From assembly GCA_027563935.2 (NCBI GenBank), contig CM050446.2, forward strand, positions 121,350,499-121,414,498: a stretch of 64,000 nt of DNA, given 5' to 3'. Positions 36,701 through 47,502 of this stretch are shown piece after piece. The notes beneath the pieces were generated by a model. It saw only the letters and a list, made by a program, of their open reading frames with translations. It did no database searches and was not told where the DNA came from. Made by a program: the position numbers and the translations under genes. Numbering within the stretch: the stretch's first letter is position 1; the number at the start of each line of letters is the position of its first letter. This DNA is from Costus lasius (Eukaryota; Streptophyta; Magnoliopsida; Zingiberales; Costaceae).

Positions 36701-38477
36701 GTCCTTGAGCTTTTGGGGGGGGTTTGTTCTGGATAATTGCGCTGCACTTCATAGTAAGTGCAATAGTTCCTTGCTCCTCTAGCTTTCTTTTATTGGACAA
36801 GATGTCCTTCAGAAATTTGGCATATGTAGGCATCTCTGACAATACATCAACAAAAGGCATGTTAATATAAAGCTTTTTTAGAATTTCAAGAAACTTACCA
36901 AATTATTTGTCTAGCTTGGCATTGACTAATCTCTGTGGAAAAGGAATTGGAGGTTTGTATGCAGGTGGCTCAACATAAGGTCGTTCCTCCTCAATCTGTT
37001 CAAGTGTCACAGGAGTTATCCCTTGGTTTTGATCTCTGGTGTCAGGTGTTGCATCTTCTCTTCTGTCATCAGTTGGCATTTTTGGATCTTCTAGTTGTTT
37101 GCCACTTCTGGTTGAGATTGCATTGCAATATTCTCTGAGGTTGACTTTTGGTTGGGATGGGAGCTTTCCTGAAGGTCTAGTAGATGAGATAGCTTGCTGG
37201 GCTAGCTGAGTCTCCAGCATCTTATTGTGGGCGGCTAAGGCATCTAACTTTGATGTCATTTGTTTCATGGTCTCATTCACTACTTCATTTTGTTTGATCT
37301 GTGCCACCACAAAAGTTTCAAGTAGAGACTCCAGATTTGACTTTGGTGGTGGAGTGTAAGTCCTGGCTTGGAACCCTGAAAATTGTCTGTAATTTGCTTG
37401 TGGTGGTTGTGCCGGTTGTTGTTGCACTGGTGGGTAGTCTGGTATGAAAAGTTTAGATGGTTGCGCCATCCTTGGTTATATGTGTTGGAATATGGGTTAT
37501 TCATCGTGTTAATGTTTCCAACTGTATTCATGTGTTCAGAATGATTCAGGACCAACTGATCAATCCCCAGCCGGCAATCTGCACCTGCATGGCCTACAAC
37601 CCCATATAACTCACAAGATATAGAATTAGCATCAACGGAATTAATTGGAAAAGAATCCAACCTCTTGGTTAAAGAATCTACCTTAGCGGTTAATGAAGTC
37701 AAGACATCCACTTCATACTTACCTGATGCTCTGGAAGGTATACCTCTTTATGATGACCATTGGTGATGGTTGATTGCCATGTCCTCGCGGAGGTTCATCG
37801 CGTCTTCTACTCGTCTATTCATCAAAGCGCCACCTGCTGCTGCGTCCACTGTAAGTCTTGTGTTGTAATCCAGCCCGCTGTAGAACGTCTGGATTAAAAC
37901 CCAAGTCTCGATTCCGTGATGCGGACACATCCTTTGGAGCTCCTTGAACCTCTCCCAAGCCTCGTATAAGGATTCTTCATCCCTCTGCATGAAACTCGTT
38001 ATCTGATTCCGCAACTGTATTGTTTTGGATGGAGGGAAGTACTTAGAGAGAAAGGCTTGAGAAAGCTCCGCCCATATTCTTATTGAAGCAGAAGGTAGCG
38101 TGTGCAGCCAAGCTTTCGCTTTGTCCCTCAAAGAGAAGGGAAATAATCGCAACCTGATAGCATCAGCAGACACACCGTTAATTTTCAACATATCACAATA
38201 TTCCAAAAAAAATAGATAGGTGCATGTTGGGGTCCTCAAGAGGAGAACCACCAAATTGGTTTTGTTGCACCATAGAAAGAAGAGCAGGTTTTATTTCAAA
38301 ATTATTGTCCTCAACAGCAGGCCTAGCAACTCCTGATTGAAAATCATAAGCGTAGGGAGCAGAATAATCTTTCAATGTCCTATTGTTGTAGTTGTTCCTC
38401 ATTGGTTGTGGTACTCGGTCATTGTTCGCATCAAGCTGAATGTGCTCCATTTGATTTTCTCCTTCTGGATGGTTCAT
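36701..38477 (-). pseudogene. Element 2b gag
   Basis: Nearly continuous Athila gag: MVQQNQFGGSPLEDPNMHL, LFPFSLRDKAKAWLHTLP, ESLYEAWERFKELQRMCPHHG and FYSGLDYNTRL, then a zinc knuckle with one altered Cys (CELYGVVGHAGADC, Tyr for the second Cys), and a proline-rich linker ending PYVEPPAYKPPIPFPQRL. Frame changes occur near 38215 (an A run), 37745 and 37465. Start at the ATG 38477 (MNHPEGENQ). Confidence 0.85.
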
Positions 38478-38719
38478 GACTTCTTTCTTCAGAATTTGAT
38501 TTTATTTCCTTCTTGTCCTGAAGGTGCGCTCAATTTCTGGATCAATGTCAAAGAATACTCCTGCCCTAGAACTTCTTCGCATAAAAGGGTTAATCAAAAT
38601 TATAAAGTTCTAAGACAGCGAGTAAATAAAGAGAAAAAGAAAATAGCAGTGCAGTAAAGAAAAACTAACCTAAAGCCTAGTCTACCAATTCTCAGAAGTA
38701 TACTAATATCAACCGTTGT

Positions 38720-38737
38720 TCCCCGGCAACGGCGCCA
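38720..38737 (-). other. Primer-binding site of element 2b (tRNA-Asp)
   Basis: On the minus strand TGGCGCCGTTGCCGGGGA, an exact match to the complement of the plant tRNA-Asp 3' end, six bases from the LTR. Confidence 0.92.
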
Positions 38738-38743
38738 AAAACT

Positions 38744-40017
38744 TGACACGTCCCACAAGTGCATGGTTATGTCGAAGTAATATAAAAGATGTTGAATCCC
38801 ATAGGAAACAATGTTGAGTACCAGAAAATCTGAGTTTTAATAGCTAGGCGAATCGGAACGTGGTTTTGAAAACTAAAATTGAAAACAAAACAAGACAAAC
38901 AATCACAACTACGCCGGTTAAGAGTAAATATGGGAGAGATATCGGGGCTATGGTTTTCACCGCGCTGACTACTTCAATCGCACAAGACAGATATTAATTA
39001 TTTAGATTATTGGTTTTGCACAAGGAATCTAACCCTATGGTACAAGGTGCCCTCTCTCGAGTGTACACCCTGGTGTTCGACTAAGACAATCTCCTACTCT
39101 CGCGGTGGATCATTTCAGACAAACCCAATGAGTTCTATGGCAGATTATGAAATCATCGAGCGAAGACCAAGCACTCTCGTGTCGAGGTCTCGCAAGTTTT
39201 ACTAAGAGATTCCACCCCTACGATCCTCCTCTCAGTATGAATCGTAACGGCTAATACATGAAAATACTCGGCCAAGGTAAAATCACGGAATAAGCACGTC
39301 AAAGTAAAATATGATCACAACACAATCCAAATAACAGAGTTAAGATAAAGTTTGTGATTAAATTCATCAACGGGTTTCACCCACGCTCTGAAATAGGGTT
39401 TACGCTTCAATCATCATTGGAACGCTCAAAAATCTCTCTTTTAACATAGGAAGATCAAAAGAAAGAGTTTTTAAGGGATAGGAGATGATAAACCGAAACA
39501 AATCCTGAAGAATCGAAGTGCTCCGATGATCAGATTTCCGAAAATTACCTCGAACTCTTCTTTCCGCCGTGTTCTTCCGCCTCCGCTGCCTCGTCGTGTC
39601 TTTACTCGATGATTAGGGCATAAAAATTGGGGCTTTTATATTCCCTGCCTTCTCCTTTGAAAGAGCTTTCTATAGAGTCCTCACTTGCCAAATTTGGATG
39701 CCAAACGGTCGAAAATCATCAAAAATCCGAGTGGAACTCGGTTTGCGCGAGCCTGGGTTGAAATCATGGGTGAACCCCGCCGGGTTCACCTGGCCATGAT
39801 TCATTATGGGCATTCTGGCTGAAAGAAGCGTGGTGAACCCCGCCGGGGTTCACCTGGCTGTGCTTCGTTCTGTGCAAATTTTGGCCTAAAGGAAAACTGG
39901 TGGGGTTCACCCGGCCGTGAAGCTCTCTATGAGGTTCTGCTGATGGCGAAGAAACTGGTGAACTCCATGTGGTTCACCTGGTCGTATTTTTCAGGCTAAC
40001 TCCGTTTGAGCCCAAAT
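38744..40017 (-). repeat. 5' LTR of element 2b, truncated
   Basis: Starts TGACACGTCCCACAAGTGC and follows the left LTR to 'gagcccaaat' at 40017, then changes to element-3 spacer sequence. About 200 bp of the outer end and the target duplication are missing. It has several GGTGAACCCCGCCGG/GGGTTCACCTGGCC blocks at 39765-39985. Confidence 0.88.
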
Positions 40018-40689
40018 CCATAAATCAAGTATAGAAGCCAAAGACAACAACTGAGAGAGATATGCTCACAAATCCGTGCGAAATCGGGTTGAAATTGGCG
40101 AAAACGGCGTTTGGCGGACTGGTGAAGCTCCTCCATGAAATCTGGCTGGAATCCGATAAAAGATCACTGGGAATCTCTCACTAGTGGTGCAGGAATATCA
40201 AAGAAAAGATTTCGTCGCAAGTGGTGGAAAGAATCGTCGAAAATTGGCGTTTTACAAGGGTAGGCGTAAACCCTTGTTCACCCGTAAAGTTCAAAACATA
40301 AGAACTTATGGCCCGTAACTAGTTTACGGCTACGCCCATAATTACTTCTATGGCTTAGCCCCATCACAAACAAGATTTACTGCCCATAAGTGATTTACGG
40401 CCATGACCGTAAAAATCGTGCCAAGGTCCCGTTTTTCGCTAAAAAATTTTTAGAAAATTTCACCAAAAAAAAAATCCTGCATGTAAAACATTCGATTTAA
40501 AAGATTTTTCATATATAAAAGTTCATCGAATCATGCTGATAAAATTAACTAAAAAAAATTCTAAGAAAATAGATTAAGTAAAGAAGAATAGAAACTAAAA
40601 AATGTTGGAATTAATAAAGTTCGAAATCTCTAGGTTGCCTCCTAGGAAGCGCTTGTTTAAAGTCATTACCTTGACCATAGCAATGTTTA
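40018..40689 (-). other. Element 3 pol-ORF3 spacer with palindromes
   Basis: On the minus strand, after the last gag-pol codon, come the motif AGCGCTTCCTAGGAGGCAACC (40653-40633) and then at 40430-40260 repeated TTTACGG/CCGTAA words (GGCCCGTAACTAGTTTACGGC at 40303-40323 on the plus strand). A leader like that before ORF3 in 2a follows, but ORF3 itself is gone at the junction with 2b. Confidence 0.65.
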
Positions 40690-42974
40690 TCATCTCTCAG
40701 GTGGATCCGAAGCGTAGTGAATAATGTGAAGTTTTTCATCTTCACGCCTCCTTAGATCAATTTGTGGGCTTAAATTTGAAATTTGTGTCGATGTCCAAGT
40801 CCCATCTCTCTTCCCCTTGTCTTTCTCATGCTTCAAATAATCTTCCAAGGGATTCTTACTAGCTTCTATGACATTTTTATCATTAGGCTTGCTTCCCGCC
40901 GCTTCAGTGTATTGGTGAGATCCTGCAAAAGAAATTCCTTTAGTCTTTACAGAAAAATCAAATACTAGTTTTTCTTCTCCAAGATTCATCGTTAATTTCT
41001 CATTCATCATGTCAACATTGGCACCTGTCTTCCCAATATAATCGGTAACTCTGTATTTTCTTCCATATCAACAATTATAAAATCAGTCAAAAAAGAATAG
41101 TCACCAACTTTAACAGAAACATTTTCAATCATCCTAACAGATTGTTGAATAGAGCCATTAGCAAACTGAAGCACAGTTTTTATAGATTTCATACTTCCAC
41201 TGTTGATCCTTCTAGAAATAGATAGGGGCATTAAGCTCACACTTGTCCCTAGATCACATAAAGCACGTTCAATATAAATCTTACCAACTTGGCAGGGAAT
41301 TGAAACAATTCCAGGATCCTTTACCTTTGCTATCACTTTGGGCTCACTTACCTTGCTGCTCCTTACCTTAGTTTTTGCTATTACAAGTTTTTCCTGATTT
41401 GCTCTCAATAGCCTCTGAGGGAAAGGAACTAGTGGAACATATGCAGGCGGACCCACATATTCTTCCTCATTCTCCTCCTCGGGTGTAGTCTCCTCAAGCT
41501 TCCTCTCCAAAACCTCAGTTGCAGATTCTTCAATAGGCTCTTCAGGTTCATCGACATGTTCACCATTCACAATTATAACGGCATTGCAATGTTCCCTGGG
41601 ATTCATCTCTGATTGGCCCAGAAGCTAACCAATGGGCCTATTAGAAGTACTCACCTGCTGAGCTATTTGGCTCTCTAGCATCTTGTTGTGGGTAGCCAGA
41701 GCATCCACACAAGATGTTAGATGCTTAATAGCATTAGAGACATCCTAGTTGTGCTTCTTCTGAGCAACAACAAATCCTTCCAAGAGAGACTCCAAGTTAG
41801 ACTTCTGGGGCTGTCCAAACTGCCTGGATTGAAAGTCTAGTGGTGGCCTGTTATTCTGCTGATTGTATTGTGGAGGAAGTTGCCCTTGATTGTTCTTATA
41901 TGATAGATTCGAGTGGTTCCTACAGCCTAAGTTATATGTGGCAGAATAAGGGTCATTCACCTACCTTTGATTGTAGTTCCCTAAAGCATTGACCTGCTCC
42001 TAACAGGAATCATGCTGTGATGAAGCTAAGACCTGACACTCAGATGAACTATGTCCTGAAACACCACATACTTCACAAGAAACAGTATTAACCGCAATTG
42101 AGGGAAAAGTAAAAGAATATAACTTTTGTGCTAGGGAATCTACCTTTGCTGCTAGAGATGTTAAGGAGTCATTGTTATACTTACCAATTCCTGTGGAAGA
42201 GGTGCCTCGCTCATTAGACCAATGGTTATGATTCATAGCCATGTCCTCAAGCAAAGTAGATGCATCCTCCATGCACTTGCTCATAATAGCTCCCCTAGCA
42301 GCAGCATCCACCATGAACTTCGTGCTGTTGTCCAATCCATTGTAGAAGATATGGATTAGGACACACTTCTCAAGCCTATGGTGAGGACACATATGCTGGA
42401 GCTCCTTGAAGCGATCCAATGCATCGTAGAGAGACTCTCCTTCTCATTGTCTAATGCATGTAATCTTGTTCCTCAGTTGAACTGTCTTGCTCAGTGGAAA
42501 ACATCTATTCAGAAAAGCTCGTGAAAGTTCATCCTAAGTAGTGATTGATCTAGCTGGAAGAGAGTACAACCAAGCTCGTGTGCGGTCCCTAAGAGAAAAT
42601 GGAAAAAATCTCAGTCTAATTGCATTAGAAGATACACTGTTTACCTTAATGGTGTCATAATATTCTAAAAACATAGCAAGATGAAGGTTAGGATCCTGGC
42701 TTGGGGAACCTCCAAACTGGTTTTGTTGAACCATCGTCATTAGTGCCGGTTTGAGCTCGAAATTGTTCGCCTCTACATTAGGTTGAACTATACTCGAATT
42801 GAAGCCTTGTATGTTTGATACTGCAAAATCCCTCAACGATTGATTGTTCGCAGTCATCGCACCTTCCTCTGAAGTCTTTTGAGTCTTGAACTGTAGTCTT
42901 CTTCGAAGGTGGAATATGCGTTCGATCTCCGGATCTTCAGGAAATAGAGTACCTATATGTAAAATTCTGGGCAT
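40690..42974 (-). pseudogene. Element 3 gag-protease remnant
   Basis: Reading leftward: MVQQNQFGGSPSQDPNLHLA and FFPFSLRDRTRAWLYSLP (42750-42550), MCPHHRLEKCVLIHIFYNGL near 42390, an intact zinc knuckle CEVCGVSGHSSSEC (CX2CX4HX4C) near 42070, the linker PPAYVPLVPFPQRLLRAN near 41430, then the protease DLGTSVSLMPLS near 41250 and ELPIILGRQV near 41030. The frame then shifts into a tail of 106 codons ending at 40690 (HIIHYASDPPER). There is no RT or integrase sequence. Stops and shifts break the reading at several points. Confidence 0.82.
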
Positions 42975-43097
42975 ACAACGTGTAAGTCAAAGTGAAAATA
43001 AAATAACAGTAAAATAAATAATTGCTAAAGCAAAAGAAGGAAAGAAAAATGCCTAGTCTTCAAACTTATCGATCAAGTCAATATTAACTGGCCTGAT

Positions 43098-43114
43098 TCC
43101 TGGCAACTGCGCCA
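43098..43114 (-). other. Primer-binding site of element 3
   Basis: On the minus strand TGGCGCAGTTGCCAGGA, a tRNA-Asp-type site with two changes, six bases inside the 5' LTR. Confidence 0.85.
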
Positions 43115-43120
43115 AAAACT

Positions 43121-44588
43121 TGATGCGTCCGCAAGTGCACGGATTTATCAAAGTAATAAAATAAGATATCATTTCCAACGAGGATTAGGCGGTCAAGTAC
43201 CGACTATACGATTCGTCTAAATCTAGGCTAATCAAATTGTGGATTGTTTAGGACTCTAAGTTCAAAAAGCAACGAAAATGGTGTTTTAGAGAAAATTAGG
43301 TTTTGAAAGGTTGGGACTCGGGCTTTGCCACACTGACAATTAGGAATCTTACAAAAATAACTCTTTGAACAGAAAATTGTAATCATGAAAGGGATTTTTC
43401 CTAAGGTACGGATTATCTCCTCCCGAAGCGTAACCCGGTATCTAACTACGCTAACTCCCTACTCTTGTGACAGTTATCGTACCTAGACCCATTAAGTTCT
43501 ATGAAAAACCTTGTAAAACCTTCAAACAAATCCAAACCACTCCCGTGATTGGATTCGTATGTTTGAGTAAAACAGATCTGACGTTGCGATTCACCTCCCA
43601 GTTCTTCTCGCAACGTCTAAGACACAATTATACTTGGCTAGAGTAAACTATGAATTAAACATAATTCTAATCAAATCATGATACAATAATCATAGCAAAG
43701 AGTAAAAATATAATTTTTAATTCATAATTATCAGCGGGCTAAACCGCTAATCTAGAAATAAGAATTATTCGCTCATGTTCATTATTAACAGCATATGTAT
43801 TAAATGAACAAGCATTAAATCCTCTCGAATTACAAGAATTTCACTAAGAAAATAATTAGAAAAGCTTCTCTTCGATCTGGAGATGAAGAGGTGTTCAATC
43901 TTCTCTTTTGTGTGAAATCTCATCGGAAATCTGCTCTGAAACCAATTCTCACCCTAACAGTCGCCGCTGCTTGTCTTCATCCAAAAAAGTCCTCCTCAAC
44001 GCCCCAAAAATCGAACCTTTTATACTTTAATCGGTCCAGAACCCTTCAAGAAATGAATCTACAGAGTTTGGATCAAATCTAGTTTGATTTGGAGTCGAAT
44101 CGAGTGAAAAACTCGAAGGCGCGAAAACTTTCATGACCCGTAAAGTGTTTACGGCTGAGGCCGTAAATGTTTCTGTGAATAAGCCCTTTTGTACATAGAA
44201 AGTTTCACGGACCGTAAAGGATTCACGGCCTCACCCATGAAAGTTTCTATGGACTTTTTAACTTAGCCGTTTTTTCGCCCTTCGAACATCAAATTTATGG
44301 CCGGTAGGAGTAATTACGGCCAAGGCCGTTAAAGTTGCGCTCTTCACCATTTTGACTCCAAATTTGATGTGCAACCTCATAATCTTCTTGGGAATCGTGC
44401 TAAGGTTTCAAAAATCCCAAAATCTATTATTTTTGTATCATTTTACATGCATTTTCATAAAAACCAAGAAAAGTGAAGATTACATACCAATAGAAGTAAA
44501 AATGCCAAATATAAGTATAAAATCATAAAATAAGCCTGAAATATCATATAAAATACAGGTAAAAATATTGTGTAAATACAACGCATCA
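43121..44588 (-). repeat. 5' LTR of element 3
   Basis: 1468 bp from TGATGCGTCCGCAAGTGC to ACAACGCATCA, followed by the duplication GGTAT. Carries the same CCGTAAAGTGTTTACGGC block (44139-44160) as the 3' LTR. Confidence 0.92.
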
Positions 44589-45073
44589 GGTATTAAAATA
44601 GATAAGGCAAAAGTGGAGGTGATTGAGAAATTATCACCACCATCTTCTATTAAGGGAGTTAGAAGTTTTCTTGGTAATGCTGGTTTTTATAGACGTTTTG
44701 TTAAAGCTTTTTCGAAGACTGCTAGGACTCTTACTTTATTACTTGGTAAAGATGTTCCTTTTATTTTTTATGAGAATTGTATGATTGCTTTTTAAAACTC
44801 AAAAAGGCTCTTACCACAGCACCAATAATTCTACCACTAGACTCGTCGCTTCCTTTTGAGCTGATGTGTGATGCTAGTGACCATTCCATAGGTGCTGTTC
44901 TTAGATAACGCAAGGAGAAGAGGTTGCACGCTATATATTATGCAAGCCGGCCATTGGACGATGTGCAAATCAATTATGCAAAAACAGAGAAGAAGCTTCT
45001 AGCAATTATTTTTGCATTCAACAAATTTAGATCTTATCTTATTGATTCTAAAGTACTTGTTTACATAGATCAT
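44589..45073 (+). pseudogene. Element 2a RNase H region, resumed after element 3
   Basis: Continues pol of 2a: IKIDKAKVEVIEKLSPPSSIKGVRSFLGNAGFYRRF (written in two runs in the sequence, 44594-44700), the end of RT. Broken RNase H frames follow: LMCDASDHSIGAVL near 44860, YASRPLDD near 44938 and EKKLLAIIFAFNKFRSYL near 44990. It stops at the ATCAT target site of element 2c, within the VYIDH box. Confidence 0.88.
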
Positions 45074-46411
45074 TGATGCCTTGCATTTTAACAGTAATTT
45101 CTAGTATTATTTCATCTCAAATTTAAGCCTATTTTAATATTTTTATGCTCTATTTAGGCTTATTTACTTGTTTGTTTTGAAATCTTCACTTTTTCTTATT
45201 TTTATAGAATTTCAGGGAAAAACACCCAATTTTGAAGTCTTTTGAAGATTATGGGGTGATTCCTTACGAAAAGACGAAGTCGTACGTCAAATTTGGGCCC
45301 AATCCGAGCTTCTTTGGAAAATATGGCCAGGTGAACCCCACCGGTGCTTTCACTGGATGTCCGAAAATTCATATAACACATCATGGCCTGCTCGTGCTTT
45401 TGGTGTTCACCTGTGATTCTCTCGGAGGAAGCTTGAGCAGAAATGTACAGAAGACTTCACTAGTGGGTGAACCCCGTGGGGTTCACTGGTGATTTTTACC
45501 CGAAAGAACTTCACAGTAGGCTTCACAACCGAGTGAACCCGGCGGGGTTCACCCGTAATCGCGACTTCGCAGACCGACCATTCACTCGGTTTTTCTTCGA
45601 TTCCGGGCCCTAGAAAAATCCAAAAAAGGCAAGAAAATATGTTTTGGAAAGCTAAGAGGGAGGCGAATCCAAAGAATATAAAAGCCCTCTTTATTGTTGC
45701 TATATTATCAAGCAATCGGTGCACAAAGTGGCTAGGGTGAATGGAAGAGGTGACACAGCGTTTTTGGGGCAATTTTGATAGATTGGAGCGTCATATCTTC
45801 ACTATTTTTGGGGATCTTGTTCAGTTCATCCTCTGCTTCCTCTCCAAAATGTTTTGTAGTAATTTTCTTGATATTTTAGAGAGATTTATGTGAGCTTTCT
45901 TGTCTATTGTAGCGTAAAACCCTTTTCGGGACTTGGTTGAAACCCACTGATGAATCCTTTCATGCAATTTTAATCAATTCTGTTATTTGAATGTTCATAT
46001 GAGTATATTTTACCTTGGTGCTATTATTTCATGATATTTCTTTGGCCGCGTAGTATCATGTGGTAGTCGGCGCGATCCTGACCGAGAGGAGGATCATGTT
46101 GGTGGATTCCCTAGGTAAAACTTGCGAATCTTTGACATGAGAGTGATTGGATTTCGCTCGAGGGTAACATAATTGTCCATCGAACTCATTGGGTTTTTCT
46201 TGCGTGAACTACCACGAGAGTAGGAGATCATTCTAGATAGGCTCAATGGTGTACCGACCGAGAGGGGGCATCCTGTACTTTTGGGAAGATTCCTTACGCA
46301 ATTTTATGAACACTTGTAATAGATAACTTTTAATGCAGTTAGATTTATCAGTGTGGTGGATACTGAAGTCCTAATCTCTCTCTATAGATATCTACCACAT
46401 CGTTGTGATTA
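45074..46411 (+). repeat. 5' LTR of element 2c, truncated
   Basis: Aligns with the 3' LTR (53291-54738) up to 'catcgttgtgatt' at 46411 and then changes to spacer sequence. The last ~170 bp, the primer site and all of gag-pol are missing at this junction. Palindromes of the GGTGAACCCC type at 45330-45560. Confidence 0.88.
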
Positions 46412-46845
46412 AGGAACCTATCTGGAGAACAGGGTATTCGAGAGGAAACTTCTGAGCATTACAGAGGACTTCACGGCTAGGTGAACCCCATGGGGTTCAC
46501 CCGTGAAGTCTACTGTGCGTGATAAAAAAAATTGAGTTTTCACGAAAATATTTGCAGTAACGGGGTGAATTCGGCAATCCAAGATGGAGTATAATGCTTT
46601 GGGATGTCACTTTTCTTACAGAGGACTTCACGGCTAGGTGAACCCCATGGGGTTCACTCGTGAAGTTTTCTGTACTCGAGCACAGCACTTTTCCTACAGA
46701 GAACTTCACAGGTAGGTGAACCCCATGGGGTACATTAGTATTTCTGACAAAGCCAAATTCTTCTAGAGAACTTCATGGGCGAGTGAACCCAGCAGGGTTC
46801 ATCGGTGTTTTTGATTTTATCTCAACCGTATTTATGGTAAGTCAC
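46412..46845 (+). repeat. Element 2c palindrome spacer
   Basis: Four related blocks of CACGGCTAGGTGAACCCC / GGGGTTCACCCGTGAAG at about 46468-46508, 46628-46668, 46690-46732 and 46770-46805. Each is a near-palindrome centred on CCCCATGGGG or its variants. The same words stand in the LTRs of this family. Confidence 0.85.
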
Positions 46846-47502
46846 GGGTAGGGTTTTGCCCAAGCCTGCACGCCGCCAGCCCCTTTCGTCCCGATTCTCC
46901 CTCTTCAGGTGATCTTTCTTCTCCTCGACACTCGTGGACTATTTCTTCCCCCCGATTTGCATTTCCCCCAAGGTCTACGCCCTCTAAATCAAGGATTTGC
47001 AACATATTTCTAGTTTTTCTTCCAGTTCGAGGTATTTCTGCCGCTGCTTACTTCTTTCGCTGCCGGCTCCTACTACTGCTTCCGATTGGCTCCTTTCTCC
47101 TCCACACCACTACTAAGGGACTTGCACAAGTTCTCCTAATCTACCATGGCACCCAAGCGAAAAATGTTGGTCTCTTGGTGCCACACTTCCCGCCCAGTTT
47201 CAGCTTCCTTGACTGATGAGGACGAGTACATCCCTTCACCGCCGTCGCATCCTCCTCAACAGAGACCTCAATATCATCAGCCCGCGCATCCTTCTTCACG
47301 CTAGCAAACATCCTCTTCCCATCAGCCACCGGCCTTTGCTCCCACGCCGAACGAGTTTGGCATCATTTTCTGCAATGCTGAGCAGGAAGACCATTACAAC
47401 TTGCTCCTCCAACGCAAGGTCATCAATATGCGTTACCTCGACCGAGGGACGTTGGAGATGCTCGGATTACTTGATGATGTGGGGCTCATGTATTATAATA
47501 TC

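Larger units (their letters stand above)
32711..40017 (-). mobile_element. Athila-like element 2b, minus strand, deletion derivative
   Basis: LTRs at 32711-34187 and 38744-40017 (the latter cut short). A perfect tRNA-Asp primer site beside the right LTR shows it runs right to left. It sits in the 3' end of element 3, after TCCTC (32706-32710); the matching right duplication is lost with the LTR end. Interior: gag, protease, then only the C-terminal tail of integrase. Most of RT, RNase H, the integrase core and ORF3 are deleted. Its reading frames are the least damaged in the stack, in keeping with its being the innermost layer. Confidence 0.88.
31212..44588 (-). mobile_element. Athila-like element 3, minus strand, nested in 2a
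   Basis: Bounded by LTRs at 31212-32677 and 43121-44588 and flanked by GGTTT (31207-31211) and GGTAT (44589-44593), a 5-bp duplication with one mismatch. Removing it restores the 2a pol reading ...SNRG-IKIDKAKV. The primer site is beside the right LTR, so the element runs right to left. It keeps gag and protease but has no reverse transcriptase or integrase. Its 3' region is disrupted by element 2b (32711-40017). Confidence 0.9.
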
